64,000 nt of DNA. Source: Nymphaea colorata. Taxonomy: Eukaryota; Streptophyta; Magnoliopsida; Nymphaeales; Nymphaeaceae. This document shows, piece after piece, positions 33,362 through 44,653 of this stretch. Where the stretch lies: contig NC_045150.1 in NCBI RefSeq assembly GCF_008831285.2, positions 5,282,001 to 5,346,000 of the forward strand, given 5' to 3'. The position numbers and the translations under genes are program-made. The notes under the pieces are model-generated. The model was not told the origin of the DNA. It saw only the letters and a program-made list of their open reading frames with translations, and searched no databases. Each line of letters begins with the position of its first letter. Positions within the stretch are counted from its first letter, which is position 1.

Positions 33362-36300
33362 TGTTTGATAGAAACGTGACACTTATGTCATGGATAAAAC
33401 CAGACCCTTTTATTTTGACTTTTAAAATGCTTTTTTTTGCAATCTAACCTTATTGATTGATATGATCCTGATGCAAAACATATACTAAATTCATCATTTG
33501 TTAGATTTTAATGGTGTTTTTATAATAAGAAAAAATGGGTGGCTCTCATGACATGATAATAAACAAATCAATATTTTTCGTTAAAATAACTTGAATCAAA
33601 GCATCTTTTATATCAAAATAGTTTTTATAAACACATTAAGATCCATTTTATTTAAAATAGTTTTTTATAAAAGATCATTGGGTCTCGTTTTTATCTCTGA
33701 CATAAATGTTAGGTCACAGATAAAAACCAGACCCAATGATCTTTTATTAAGTTAGGGACAAAAAAATTGATCCTTTAGCTTTTTGCTAAAAACCTATTTT
33801 AAATAATATATAAACATTCTAATATATTTATAAAAACGAATTTGATATAAAACATGCCTTGGTTCAAGTTGTTTTTATGAAAAATATGGATTTTTTTATT
33901 ATCAAAATGTTAATGTTATGAGAGCCATTCATTTTGCTTATTGTAAAAATATTATTAAAGTCTAAAAAATGATCAATTTAATATTTGTTGTTCATTAACC
34001 TTATGCCCATGATCTGTTCGTATAATTTCTTGGAGAAAAGGGTAGAGTGCTCCAAATGCACATCCTCTCACTTAGTAAAACTTCATTTTTTCGTAAAGAG
34101 ACGTTATTTTGCTCATCAACATACAACTTTTAGTAGAAAACAAATTTTTAGATCATGGTACGTATCCCAAAATCATGAAAAAAAACCACAATATGCCAAT
34201 TTGTAAAGCTTGAAAAATTACGATTTCGTGCCCTAGAACACATTTACTGATAATCTCTATCAACTAGATCTCGTACTCTGAGCAGATAAGATATACTTGC
34301 ATTAACACAGCTTGTAGAATGGGAAAAAGAACCCTCACGCACTTGCACAATCGTTCTACGTCCTATCTCCACGAGGTTTAGACACTTAGTTAAAAGAAGG
34401 TCCGGACCATAAAAATAGAAAGCAATCGATCAACTAGAACCCCATATTTCAGCTAAGCTTGCAATTTGCTATGAACATTATTTATATTTTGCGTTTGTTG
34501 AATGACAATCTCAAATAAAACAATGGGTTCTGCGATGGGAGGTCTCCCAAGCCTTTATATCATTGCATTCAATGCGTTCTATTATAAGCTTGCAATAAAA
34601 AATACACAAAAGATGAGGTTCCAATTACTTTTCATAAAGAGAAGAACCATTTGGAAGGAGCGCCAAAGCCCCTCTCTTTTCTCCTTTTGCTGAAGACCCA
34701 CTAAAATACCATGCGAGATGAGACCTACTATAAGTAGGGCTCCGTGGATGGGATTTTATATAAAAATAACCCGTCTGATTCAACCAGAAGACAAAAGGAT
34801 GGGCTATCAATAAGTGTCGGCATGGGGCAGGCAAATAAATATATATATTTTATTTTAATTAATCATATTTGTATGTTATATTGTATTTTTTTTATATACT
34901 ATATTATATTTTTATATGTATTTTATTATAATAAGACAGGGTCAGACTGAGCTCGGGTTGCGAGTCGCTGGGTCAAGCTATGGCACGGCCCCATGCCCAA
35001 ATCCTAGGCCCATGTAGTCAGTCCATGCCCAATCTTAAGGCCCAGGGGAAGGGGCAAGCCGGTCAGAGGATGGTCCCACCATTTTCTAGAGATGGTTCCA
35101 TTATCATGATCAACGCCTGTCAAAATTTTCTACGCCTATGGATTTTTGCCAATATATATGGCCTTTTACTTTATCATTATTGATGCCATGAGACGGGCCC
35201 CAGAATTATTTTAGGCTTTGGTATGAGAATTCAAGCTTTAGTCATTTTGAAGAGACATCCCACTATACTATTAGGGCAAATTGAACAATTCAGCTCATTT
35301 TTTATTTTAAAACTGCTTACAATTAATTTTTATTAAAAATCAAATGTCAGAAAATTAGAAAGATTCATCTAGGCTGCCTCCGCTCCCTCACTTTATTAAT
35401 GGACAGGATAGATGATAAATCGTTTAAATATTTTTTGAGCTGCCATTTACAAAGACTTCATAACAGGTTTTGTTCTGCTTTTGGTTTTCCTTTTGACAAA
35501 GTGATATGAATCAGAACCTGGCAAAATTGACGCAAACAATACGCTGGAGTTTAACTTCATTTTAACTTGAAACTCTTATATTTATGAGCATCGGTGCTGT
35601 CGGTATTAGTTTTGAGTGTGGTATGTGTTTTCCAAAGGATGGTGTATCTCTCGGCCGATATGCATGGGCGTGTATCGGTCTACCTTTCTACTTTTATTTT
35701 ACAATAATAATAAACAATTTTTTAAAATATTTTACAAAACAAAAATTTTCAAGCCCGAGTGATCCAACGTCCTTCCAGTTTACTGTTCATACTATGTTCC
35801 TCGGCCGACACAGCATATGCTAATTATGTTTGACAGAGAAGGTAAAAAATAGTACACAAAACTTCTGATTTACAAGCCTTCCAGGCCAACCAGCTATGCT
35901 ACCGCTTGAGGCTAATGTCTTCTAATTTTTCAAAAGGATCATGAATACTTGTTTAATCTCTCAAAAATGTTATATAACTATTCTAAGCTACCACTGCTCT
36001 CATATTTTGCCTCTTTAAGGACCTAGTGTTACACCAATGTTCGTTCGGGTGGATGATCACTGAGCCCTCCTGAGAATTCTGTTGATCAGGTATTGGTGGC
36101 AGCAGACAAGGATACGGACGGTATGGGGAATGCCATGCCAAACATTATATACATGTCCAGAGAAAAGAGCACGGCTTGTCATCACCATTTCAAGGCTGGA
36201 GCCCTCAATTCTTTGGTAAGTTGGCTATGATGGATAATAATGATGATTTATGATTGCCACGGTAGGAATGGTGAACATTGATGATTATTGTTGCATATTG

Positions 36301-39300
36301 CCATCACATGTTCATCCATTCATCTCCAATATATAGACAGACATAACTGCTCGTTGTTGGCCCATGCAAATTCTCCTTTTTGTTCCAGTGGTAGGTCTAA
36401 CCATGCGGTTTCTCTGATCAAGAGATCAATATCTACATTGGGGATTTGATGTTCTTGATGTGCATTGAACATCAGTAGGAAAGTGCACGAGTATGATAGT
36501 TTTATCTGCAACAATAGTTAGAAGAGCAAAACCTTAAGAACTATATTCTTTTTTGCATGGATCGTACTCATGCACAGTTGATCCATCCGTAGCTGTTTAG
36601 TCCTTATTCTACTAGCCAGACTCTTATCATTTGATGCTTGGCTATATAATAACCTCTGATCTGATGTTGAAGAGTACCTTTTTAATATTTCTGGCCTACA
36701 GTATGCCAAGCATAATATGGTCCTAAAGTTGAGTTGAACCTACTACAGACCTTAGTTATTGGTAGCAATGTGAAGATCTTTGGAACCTGCTTAAACCCTG
36801 CTTTGCAATGAAAATGAAAGTGACGTGAAGTTCTTGCTGTTTCAAGCTGAGGGTATCATCTCTGATGAGCAATGCTCCCATAATTCTGAACCTGGACTGC
36901 GACGTGTACTCAACTGATCCTGAGGCGCCGCTCCGAGCTCTATGTTTCTTGCTGGACCCAGCTCTATGCAGCAACCTCGCGTTCGTCCAGTTTCCCCAGA
37001 TCTTCCCCGGAATCAACAAGAATGACATCTATGGCAACGAGTACAAGCGCCTCTATCAAATCAACCCTTTGGGTATGGATGGGTCATGGGGACCTAATTA
37101 CCTTGGGACCGGCTGCTTTTTCCAGCGCCGGGCTTTCGCCGGCCCGGCTCTGTCGCCTCCGCATCCAGAGATCGTGCCGACAGGTTCTTCTAGCAGAAGC
37201 GGTGGCGGAGAGCGAATTTGGCGCGCGGCAACCTTAGAAGCAGCCGAGAGAGTTGCTGGATGTCATTACGAGAAAGGGACTGAATGGGGCTCCACCGTAA
37301 GTGCATGATTCTCTTTCTTCCTCAATGCACACGTACACATATGCATACATAAACACACACATATACAACCCACAGGAAAACATGTTTAGGAATGTCAATT
37401 CATCCGATTCGGATTGAAAGGCTGATCGAATTGCTACGACAGAATTGGATATAAAAAAAATTAATATATGATTAAAAATTTTGATCAAATTAAGATGTAA
37501 AAACGCATCCAATCGGAATCAATTTTGAATTGAAGTAAATATCCGATTGTTTTAGTTCTAAATAAATGTCTTAGTTGATATCCAAACATTTTGAAAGTCA
37601 GATCTTTACTTATCGTAATGTGGTTTGGATCCCTATGAATTTAAAATCAGATTTAAATCGGAAATAAATTGTGAATTCAGATTTTGAACATGGCTTCAAA
37701 TTTTTCTTTATTGTTTGAATCTAAATTCGAACATGGATATGTAAATATCTGATAAAGCAGATGCAACAATGAGTATATCTGATTCCAATCAAATCTGTTG
37801 ACATCCTTACTGAGTTAGCGTATTCACGAGGCATGAAATGACCAGAGAGCCTCATGCCTATAAAAAGGACGGCCGCCTCTTCAGGGGTAGAGAAGGAAAC
37901 AGGCTTTTTGCAAAATGTTCAGTATGTCCATTTCATTTGTAAAAAAAAAATGGCCAAGTATACTCATCTGTTTTTTTTTTTCAGTATTCACATACTAGGA
38001 TTCCAATATAAATTTGAATACAAAAAAAAAAAACTATATCCTAATTTGAATCTGAATGTCAATTTTACAGTATGAATCCATTTTGAATCTGATTTCTGCA
38101 TTCATATCTGAATTTTGAACCAAATACGTCTGATTTTCGAAATGTAAGAGAATTGTATATCGGACATTTGTTTAAAATTAAATCAGTTCTGAATCTGATC
38201 AGACTCGAATCCAGTCGGATGTCATTTCCTAAATTTAAATCTGATCTGATTTCCTAATCAATAAAAAAACTTTTTTATATCCAATTTTTTTTAATGGTTC
38301 AATAAGACATCTTATTCAAGTCAAGTCGGATATATTGATATCTCTATATTTTGATTGCATGCACTAGAGTGGTCGATGCAGGTGTCAAGTCTCCTGACTC
38401 ACCCAAGGCATATACGCAAAGAAAGGTGCCCATTTCAAATAGTTTTTCTTAGAAATGTGCTTCTGTAATGTATTAATTATGCTTTAGAAAGATACTTCCA
38501 ACAATAAAAGATGAACTCAGTAAGACTTGATAATGAGATATTCTGGCCCTTTATATGCAAATCAGTTATCTCAAGCGTCATTTTTAATATATAAAATTAT
38601 GGATGTATTATAGGTCTAAATTAACAACAAAAGTTAACCTAGTTGTGTTGTTCGAAACAATTGGAATAAGTTGGAAATATTTTAGTCGTGCTTACCTAGC
38701 TTGGAGATAAGACAACAACAATAGACATGTTAAAGCGGTGAAGAGTGTTAAGATGAAGTCCCGCGATCAAATTCCAATCCTGTCTCTCTACACCAATGTT
38801 TTAAATCACAAAGATCCAGAACTCGAACTGGCCATTATGAATTCCTAACAAGGCAGGTCAACTCGGTGAGTATTATTAATTTTAAAAGAAAAATGATATA
38901 TAGTAAGACCATAGAATGATTTATTACTTGTACGTTTCAGATATAAGTCAAATTACCGTCAGGTAAAGTCATACAAATTATATTTACTTAGATAATTATA
39001 AAAAAAATAGACCAATAAACCACTCCATAGTTGCATACTTTAACATGGAATAACTAAACAACAGTGATAACAAAACCTGTAACACATGCTATATATATTT
39101 TGGTTCATCTGCAGATTGGGTTCAGGTATGGTTCCCTGTCGGAGGATTTTTTCACGGGCTACAGCATGCAATGTGAAGGGTGGCGGTCGGTGTTTTACAG
39201 TCCGGAGGAGCCATCTTTTGTAGGCGACTTTCCTGCCACCTTGAATGACTTGTTGTCTCAGTGCAAGAGGTGGTCGCTGGGGCTGTTGCAGGCGGGCTTC

Positions 39301-39463
39301 TCTTGTTCCAAGTGCCCCATCACCTACGGCATCCGAAGAGCCTCGTTCATCACCGGAATGTCCTATGCACACAATGCCTTCTGGCCTCTCTGGTCCATAC
39401 CCATCACCATCTATGCGCTCCTCCCACAGTTTGCTCTGCTTCTTAGCATGCCTCTCTTTCCCA

Positions 39464-39524
<61 letters not shown>

Positions 39525-39534
39525 ATTTTATCGG

Positions 39535-39575
<41 letters not shown>

Positions 39576-40309
39576 ACCATACAGGAGACTGAAACTTGTC
39601 TTCATGCTAATACTAGGTTTTAACATGGTTTGAGGCTTTGAGCATTCACCCAAATGGGACGAAGCAGTCATACTGCTGATCCCAAGATCAGGGATGATGG
39701 AAAAAACAGCTTTTCAATCGGTAACAAACTGAAATGACCCTGCATTTTTACTTGCTATAGGCATCTGATCCATGGATCTACCTCTACACGTACCTCTTCC
39801 TTGGCTCCTATGGTCAAGACATGATTGATTTCATCATGGAGGGCGGCACCTTTCAGAGGTGGTGGAGTGACCAGAGGATATGGCTGATCAAAGGGGTTTC
39901 CTCTTTCCTATTTGGCCTCATTGAGTACCTCCTGCAACGGATGGGCATCTCCGTAGCTGGATTCAACATAACCAGCAAGGTGGTAGATGATCAAATTGTT
40001 AAGAGATATAAGCAAGGTGCTTTTGAGTTCGGAACCGTGTCGCCATTCTTCGTTACTATTTCTGCTGCTGCAGTTATCAGCCTGATCTCACTGATAGTTG
40101 GAGCAGTTAGGGCAGTGTCTCAGGGGGCTATGGCCGATATGCTTGTTCAGCTGTTCATATCTGGCTTTGTTGTGGTGAATTCTTGGCCGATATATGAGGG
40201 CATGTTTCTCAGGAAAGACAGCGGAAAGATGCCCAAGAAGGTCACTGCGTTGGCCGGGTTGCTCGGCTGTGCTTTTTATTTGACGGCAGAGTTTGCGAGG
40301 AAAGGCTAA
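30550..40309 (+). CDS. Cellulose synthase-like protein, CslG-like, 6 exons
   Basis: Exons: 30550-31137, 33087-33236, 36090-36215, 36847-37296, 39115-39465, 39761-40309. Every intron is phase 0 and GT-AG, and the frame closes at 737 aa. It is a membrane-embedded family 2 glycosyltransferase making a beta-linked wall or specialised glycan chain. The catalytic set is complete: DD in VSDDGGS (140-141), DCD (305-307), ED in LSEDFFTGY (448-449) and QCKRW (487-491). Two membrane segments precede the catalytic part (about 24-41, 48-73) and about six follow it. FICTADPYKEPPVDVVNTALSAMAFDYP and the tail GGTFQRWWSDQRIW / GISVAGFNITSKVVDDQIVKRY resemble CslG more than CslE; CslJ or CslM cannot be excluded. 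Some CslG/CslM-clade proteins glucuronidate triterpenoid saponins, so the substrate is open. Introns 2 and 5 begin directly with (CT)n repeats. No break is seen. Confidence 0.92.
31138..31967. other. CslG intron 1, left part
   Basis: A tandem duplication with unit of about 69 bp (31553-31686) contains CAGGCGCC(T/G)CCTTAAATGCATG in each unit. The rest is AT-rich with no gene. Confidence 0.6.
31968..32153. mobile_element. MITE-like family, copy B (rearranged)
   Basis: The first 45 bases match copy A in forward direction (ATGAAAAATATTGATTTTT, AAAATGTTGATA). The rest matches the reverse direction and ends in AATGGGTTTGGTTTTTATCTC, like the copy A right terminus. It looks like a fold-back derivative, in CslG intron 1. 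Confidence 0.6.
32179..32261. repeat. (TA)n(GA)n microsatellite
   Basis: About 30 TA units, then about 11 GA units, placed between MITE copies B and C. Confidence 0.95.
32262..32519. mobile_element. MITE-like family, copy C (truncated)
   Basis: It begins GTAAGTCAGGGATGAAAACC, like the family terminus. It carries the internal phrases AATGGTGTTTTTATAATAAG and CAAAATAGTATTTATAAACA, and breaks off into a (TA)n run where the other terminus should be. Confidence 0.65.
32520..33086. other. CslG intron 1, right part
   Basis: Two (TA)n tracts (32520-32562 with one interruption, and 32931-32987) flank sequence holding a duplicated GGCAGTGGGTTG phrase at about 32585 and 32653. No coding exon is supported here. 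Confidence 0.6.
33237..33358. repeat. (CT)n(CA)n(TA)n microsatellite at the start of CslG intron 2
   Basis: The intron's first bases are GTCTCTCTCTCTC, so the repeat includes the 5' splice site itself. About 14 CA-like units and 40 TA units follow. Confidence 0.93.
33386..33703. mobile_element. MITE-like family, copy D
   Basis: It starts TGTCATGGATAAAACCAGACC and ends GGGTCTCGTTTTTATCTCTGACA. The two ends are inverted repeats and the interior matches copy C and the reverse of copy A. It lies in CslG intron 2. Confidence 0.7.
33667..33747. repeat. 81-bp palindrome at the junction of MITE copies D and E
   Basis: ATAAAAGATCATTGGGTCTC... runs into its own near-exact reverse complement ...GACCCAATGATCTTTTAT. 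The arms are about 37 bp with almost no spacer. It is formed by the facing termini of copies D and E. Confidence 0.85.
33711..34003. mobile_element. MITE-like family, copy E (right end lost)
   Basis: It starts AGGTCACAGATAAAAACCAG, in the same direction as copy A. It follows copy A through AAAATGTTAATGTTATGAGAGCC, then stops matching near 34003, short of the right terminus. Confidence 0.65.
34004..36089. other. CslG intron 2, right part
   Basis: AT-rich intron sequence. The segment 34930-35200 is GC-richer with GGCACGGCCC and CATGCCCA phrases typical of old repeats. At 35655-35820 a CTCGGCCGA(T/C)A(T/C) phrase occurs in two places. No gene is supported. Confidence 0.55.
37297..39114. other. 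CslG intron 4
   Basis: The part 37388-38240 is full of variants of AATCTGATT and GATCCGAT. A TAGGAATGTCAATTCATCCG left arm and a roughly complementary arm ending GTTGACATCCTTA near 37810 suggest an eroded inverted-repeat element, with more sequence of the same kind to 38240. The remainder to 39114 is AT-rich with no coding signal. Confidence 0.5.
39466..39577. repeat. (CT)n and (CA)n microsatellites at the start of CslG intron 5
   Basis: The intron opens GTCTCTCTCTCT and stays (CT)n to about 39522. A short gap, more CT and about 14 CA units follow. Long open frames crossing it are repeat translations. Confidence 0.95.
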
Positions 40310-40961
40310 TATATGTGATCACTCTCTGTTGGTAAATGATCAGGCCCATAATTGCAGTTACCTTTTCGAATATTTTGTGAAGTTTCAGTGCCTGATCTTT
40401 GAAAATTATCATGTGAAACTTTTGATAAATAACCCATGGCCCCACTTATTTAAAGTTTCTCTCGCTCCTCTTCTGGTTCAAACTCATATTGCCTATACAT
40501 GGGCCAGCTCAGCTTTTCTCAACATCAGACACAAGCTAAGTCAGCTGACTTTATAAGCAAATGACAAACCTCAAACATGATGAGTTGCAAGTGGGCCATG
40601 AACTGATCTTCCTAGATAGGAAGCCCAACAAAGCCAGTTATTGTGCTGATAGGATCTGCACTAGAACCATGAAAAAGGCCGAATCCAGAGAATTGAGCTG
40701 GAACCTATCGAACCTAGTGGACCCAAGAGATCAACCGTCCTTGTTTCTCATTGATCACTCCTTACTAGCTGTCACTACACTTCTAGTCGCTCACAAGATT
40801 CCCGTATCCCATTTCTAAGTTTGTCCATTGCAAGGCTCAATACGTATCCATCAATCCTTGCCACTCATTCAGTTCGACCTACCATAGCGACTAACATTGC
40901 TTGGCACTGAAAAGAACATAGGTTGTCAAGATGGTCATAAGGATAGGGAACGAAGAATTGT
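40310..40961. other. CslG 3' region
   Basis: This stretch holds the presumed 3' UTR and spacer. Open frames at 40293-40818 have no family signature; no further gene is seen. Confidence 0.55.
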
Positions 40962-41198
40962 TGTTGATAGAGGAGGTTGATAAATTGATAACTAAGATTC
41001 TATTTTCTATCATTGTGTCTTTCTATTTTTCTGTTGTATCCTACTATTTCAGTTACTTTATGAGGCTATCTTCTTGCCTCTTGTATCCATCTTCTAGTTG
41101 TATCATCTTCTCAATATAAATGCATAGGCTTGCAGTAGTGAACAAGAAAGTCTGACAAGTTTTACAGGTCTGATGTCTGTATTTCATGGTATCAGGGC
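40962..41198 (+). repeat. LTR remnant with primer-binding site
   Basis: The sequence runs from TGTTGATAGAGGAGG to CTGTATTTCA (41186). TGGTATCAGGGC follows, one base from the initiator-Met primer-binding site of copia elements. A CAATATAAATGC box lies at 41113. Degenerate sequence follows and no clear gag can be read, so it is a stranded 5' end. Confidence 0.6.
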
Positions 41199-41702
41199 TC
41201 TTGTGAGCATGATATCATGGTTGTCATGAATCTGGATCCTTAGTTGAATGCCACAGCAAATTGAAATGCATACAAACTTCAAATAGAATTATTTCTGTTA
41301 CATTGAAATGCATACAAAAGATAAATTTGGTCCAACCATTATCAATTGGTTGAATTAGACAAACCAATTGATGCATATTCTCTAACTTGCATGCTTACAC
41401 TCTAATTGTGTAACACAGGCATGGTCATCGTGCTATACATCCTCAACATATCATGTTCATGCAGCAACAACTTGAGTTTCATGTAGCAATGAATACCCAA
41501 CAATATTGCCTTCATAGTTTCTGCAAGCTCCCAAGCACATCATCAACTCCATAATGTTATCAACAAACTTTGACAATTGGAATATACTTGCTGAACAATT
41601 GCTTAATTTGTCTATCCACAATTTTAACTAGAAAGTTGTTGGTGGTACAACATTTGTTTAGCTCAATGCCTTCATAACATATAACATGTGTTTGATCACG
41701 GA
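41199..41702. other. Unassigned TE-like sequence
   Basis: This stretch may be what is left of the gag of the LTR element just upstream, but no convincing frame can be read. No gene is seen. Confidence 0.4.
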
Positions 41703-41885
41703 TATACTACGGGAGTAACTCCCACTATAGCAGCAAGAGCAAGACATGTAGGCGGATCAATTCATCAAGTTCCCATTGAAATCGGATCTACATAAGGAAA
41801 AGCACTTGCCATTTGTTTGTTATTAGGGGCATAAAATGTTCAGTTTGAAATATGGCTTTTATATTAAGTTCTGAATCAGTTGATC
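41703..41885 (+). pseudogene. rps7: Nuclear insertion of plastid rps7 fragment
   Basis: The plus strand reads [20 protein letters not shown] followed by PIEIGST, a stop, then GKALAI. This is the conserved core of plastid ribosomal protein S7. After a frame break near 41832 the DNA still follows the plastid gene (GAAATATGGCTTTTATATTAAGTTCTGAATC). The match then fades on both sides. The internal stop, frame break and short length show a decayed plastid-to-nucleus transfer. A mitochondrial copy is less likely because the protein match is to the plastid type. Confidence 0.75.
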
Positions 41886-41989
41886 TCTTCAACATACAAC
41901 ACAATATTTACTGATCATACTTCTTGCTAGCCTAAAAATACACCCTACAAAATTTTCAACCTCAAAGGAAAGTTGTCTTCTTTTGTCGC

Positions 41990-42870
41990 CTGCTTAACTC
42001 TTTTTTTCTGCTTTGAGAAGCAAATAGTTTCCACCTTATCAATTGCACTTCTTTAGAATAATGATGTAGTATTGGAGAAATATCTCCTACTTTAGCTGTC
42101 CAACATTTGACCACAACTTATGAAGAACTACAAGGCCACTCATACAGTTCTTCAATGTAGGCTTGCTTAAGTGATATCAAAAGGATGTCATAATCTTTCA
42201 AGAACTTTAGTGATACTGTCACATGCTTGACAACTTTTACAAGAGAACATTTCAATTTCTTGTGGTTCATGCAGACCTCAACCTGCTCATGTACAAGTAA
42301 TGTCATGTATTCAATGCAAAATCGCAATTTCTGATTCATGAGCATGCATGGGGTAGTTGCACTCATGATGCTTTAATTTGAGATGTATAAGTCTGCTATT
42401 CTGCATAAGCACACCTCTCATGCCAATATGTGAACCATTAGTACAGACCACAAACCTAAAATTGTATCTAAAGGCAATGCCAATGCTTGTACTATAGGCA
42501 ATCACTACTTGATCTCTTAAAAACTATGTTCCTTACAAGGACTTTGAACAAATTTTATTCCCTTCTGAAGGAGTCTCATCAAAACTGCAATACAAGATAA
42601 ATTCTGGATAGCCCTCCAATCATATCTTGCTCGTACCAAGAAACTCAAAATCTCAAGAAACTATGAATCTCCAATCAATTTATCAAAAGTATCACCAAGA
42701 CTTTGATGATTATCATGAGCGAACTGCCTCCACCTTAACTAAATCAACTGATGCACCATCTGCAGAGATCACATCCCTCAAGAAAATCATCTATCAAGCC
42801 AAAACTCACATTTTATGCACCTTAACTAGATCAACTGATGCACCATCAACTGAATCCTCTGTCTAATTAG
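41990..42870 (-). pseudogene. Degenerate Ty3/gypsy pol (RT end and RNase H)
   Basis: On the minus strand, reading down from 42870, one finds DVISADGASVDLVKVEAVR, then an FLGxxxYYRRFI-like stretch, a TQKG-like piece and VCTNGSHIGMRGVLMQ (RNase H start). HHECNYPMHAHESEIAILH follows, then FLKDYDI. The order is that of the RT connection and RNase H of a gypsy element. A tandem duplication of the SVDGASVDLVKV coding DNA is present (about 42733-42760 and 42821-42848). Stops and frameshifts are numerous. Confidence 0.75.
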
Positions 42871-42894
42871 TCTAACAACTCGTTAGCTCATTTA

Positions 42895-43380
42895 CTTGTA
42901 ATACCCCCACTTTGATAAGTTTAGTCCCGTATGAAATATTTAAGGGCTTATAAATGAGGTTGTTAAGTTGTTGATTGTTCTAGTTCCTAGCTTTTTTTTT
43001 ATGTTAGAATTAAAGTTGTTAGGGAGTGGGTTGGGATCCATTAAACTAGGGGTCTGATCCTAGTGGGAGAGTGGGTTGGGTCGTTATAGTGATTGCAAAG
43101 TATGGTTTAGTACTCGGACATAAGGTCCTACACCCATTCATCCACATGTGTGGGTGCGTGTGCCTTAAAAGAGTGGATTGTAAAGCCTCACTTTGAGAAA
43201 CTTAGTTTTGTATTGAAGATTGTAGAGAACTTCAAGGGCTTGTAAAGGGAGTTTGTTAAGCAGTTGGCTGTCCTGGTTCTTAAGTTTTTTTCAAGACCAA
43301 ATTGCTAAGGGTGGGTTGAGATCTACTGGACCAAGGGCCCGAGCCTGATGAGGAAGTGGGTTGGGTCATTACAGTAATAC
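42895..43380. repeat. Two diverged direct repeats of about 200 bp, LTR-like
   Basis: Both units open TGTAA(T/A)(A/G)CC(C/T)C(C/A), share AAGGGCTT(A/G)TAAA, TTGTTAAG and (C/A)TAGGGGTCTGA-type phrases, and close with GTGGGTTGGGTC(G/A)TTA(T/C)AG. Plant gypsy LTRs often begin TGTAAC(A/G)CCC. A related pair occurs at 46258-46600. Confidence 0.55.
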
Positions 43381-44653
43381 TATGGATGTCATGCTCTAGG
43401 GTGTCTTTGAATCGTTATGTTGGGTGTCATTTGACAAAAGTAACACATTATTGTTGTCCCATGAATCTACCCAAGAAATAGAGCAGAAACACTTGTTATA
43501 GTATTTATTTTTTTTAGGCCACTTCATAGGATGGTAATAGAGTGTTACTATTGCCAAATAGCCCCTTATGTATCACATTAGTCATCAACTCAATCTCATG
43601 TGGAGGTGGTGAGGTAAGTAAATCATGCACTACCTTAACATTTGTGTAATCACATGGGGGACAAATATTAGCTAAAAACACACAACGTTCTTCTCCACCA
43701 TCTCTTGAATCTTCAAGGCTTACACCGCCTTTCCTTCACAATAAGCCTTGCCCATGTAGTACTTTATCTTAAGTAGATTGGGCAAGAAAAAACTGCTTTT
43801 TAGTAAAGATCAAAATTCAACAGAGAAATCGAGACAAATCCAAGGAGAATTGGATGAAAGAGCGCAGGATGAAAAAGATAATTCCTCTGCTTCAGTCGTT
43901 GCCTGGATATGTCTTTTGGACGAACGGTATATGGAGTTTCACATCAATTTGCAGTCTTTTCCTTTGTTGAATACCTGCTAAAAGTTGATGCAACGCTTTG
44001 ATATGAAAGTAATTGATGCCACAGTTGATCCCATAATTTTCCCGACGAATTAAACGCACCATTGAACACTTTCGATCGGTTTGAAGACAAAATAAAAGGA
44101 TGGTTTGTTAAGATGACAATACAGTTGGTTTTCCTCCAACAAGTGGAAAAAATGACGACAAAAATCTTGCTCATGGGCTTCTCTCTTTCAATCTTGAGTT
44201 TGAAAATTGGCTAACACATTAAAAGAGGCAATGGATTCTTACAGCCTTGAACAGGATCTATTCTTTGGTTGGACAACACTAACCTTTCACACTGTTCCAG
44301 AACCCAGGCATTTCCATTTTATCATATCAGGCTTACTTTAGGATAAAAAACTCAAACCAAGTTGCTTGAATTTTATTGTTGACACCTGAGACTTCAGTTT
44401 CTATGGATCTTACGACGCTTCTTACTTGGATCTATCCACTCACAAGCCAGTCCCAGAAGAGACGTCACCCTTGTCATAACCTGGGCCGTTTTAAGTGTTA
44501 ACTTTGATATCATTGATGAACTTACAGTCTGTCTCGCATATATACACACAACATGGATACTTCAGAACTATTTTGCACTTAACCTCTGAAACATGGTTCA
44601 TCAACCAACCCTTCCATCTTCAATGTGGATATGAGCCATTCCTATTTGTAGCC
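43381..44653. other. Spacer and bZIP 3' region
   Basis: The presumed 3' UTR of the minus-strand bZIP gene lies at the right end. Open frames at 43778-44174 have no recognisable domain. Nothing else is seen. Confidence 0.55.

Noticed and set aside
39245..39592. 115-codon frame in CslG exon 5
   Set aside because: Other-frame shadow running into the (CT)n(CA)n microsatellite.
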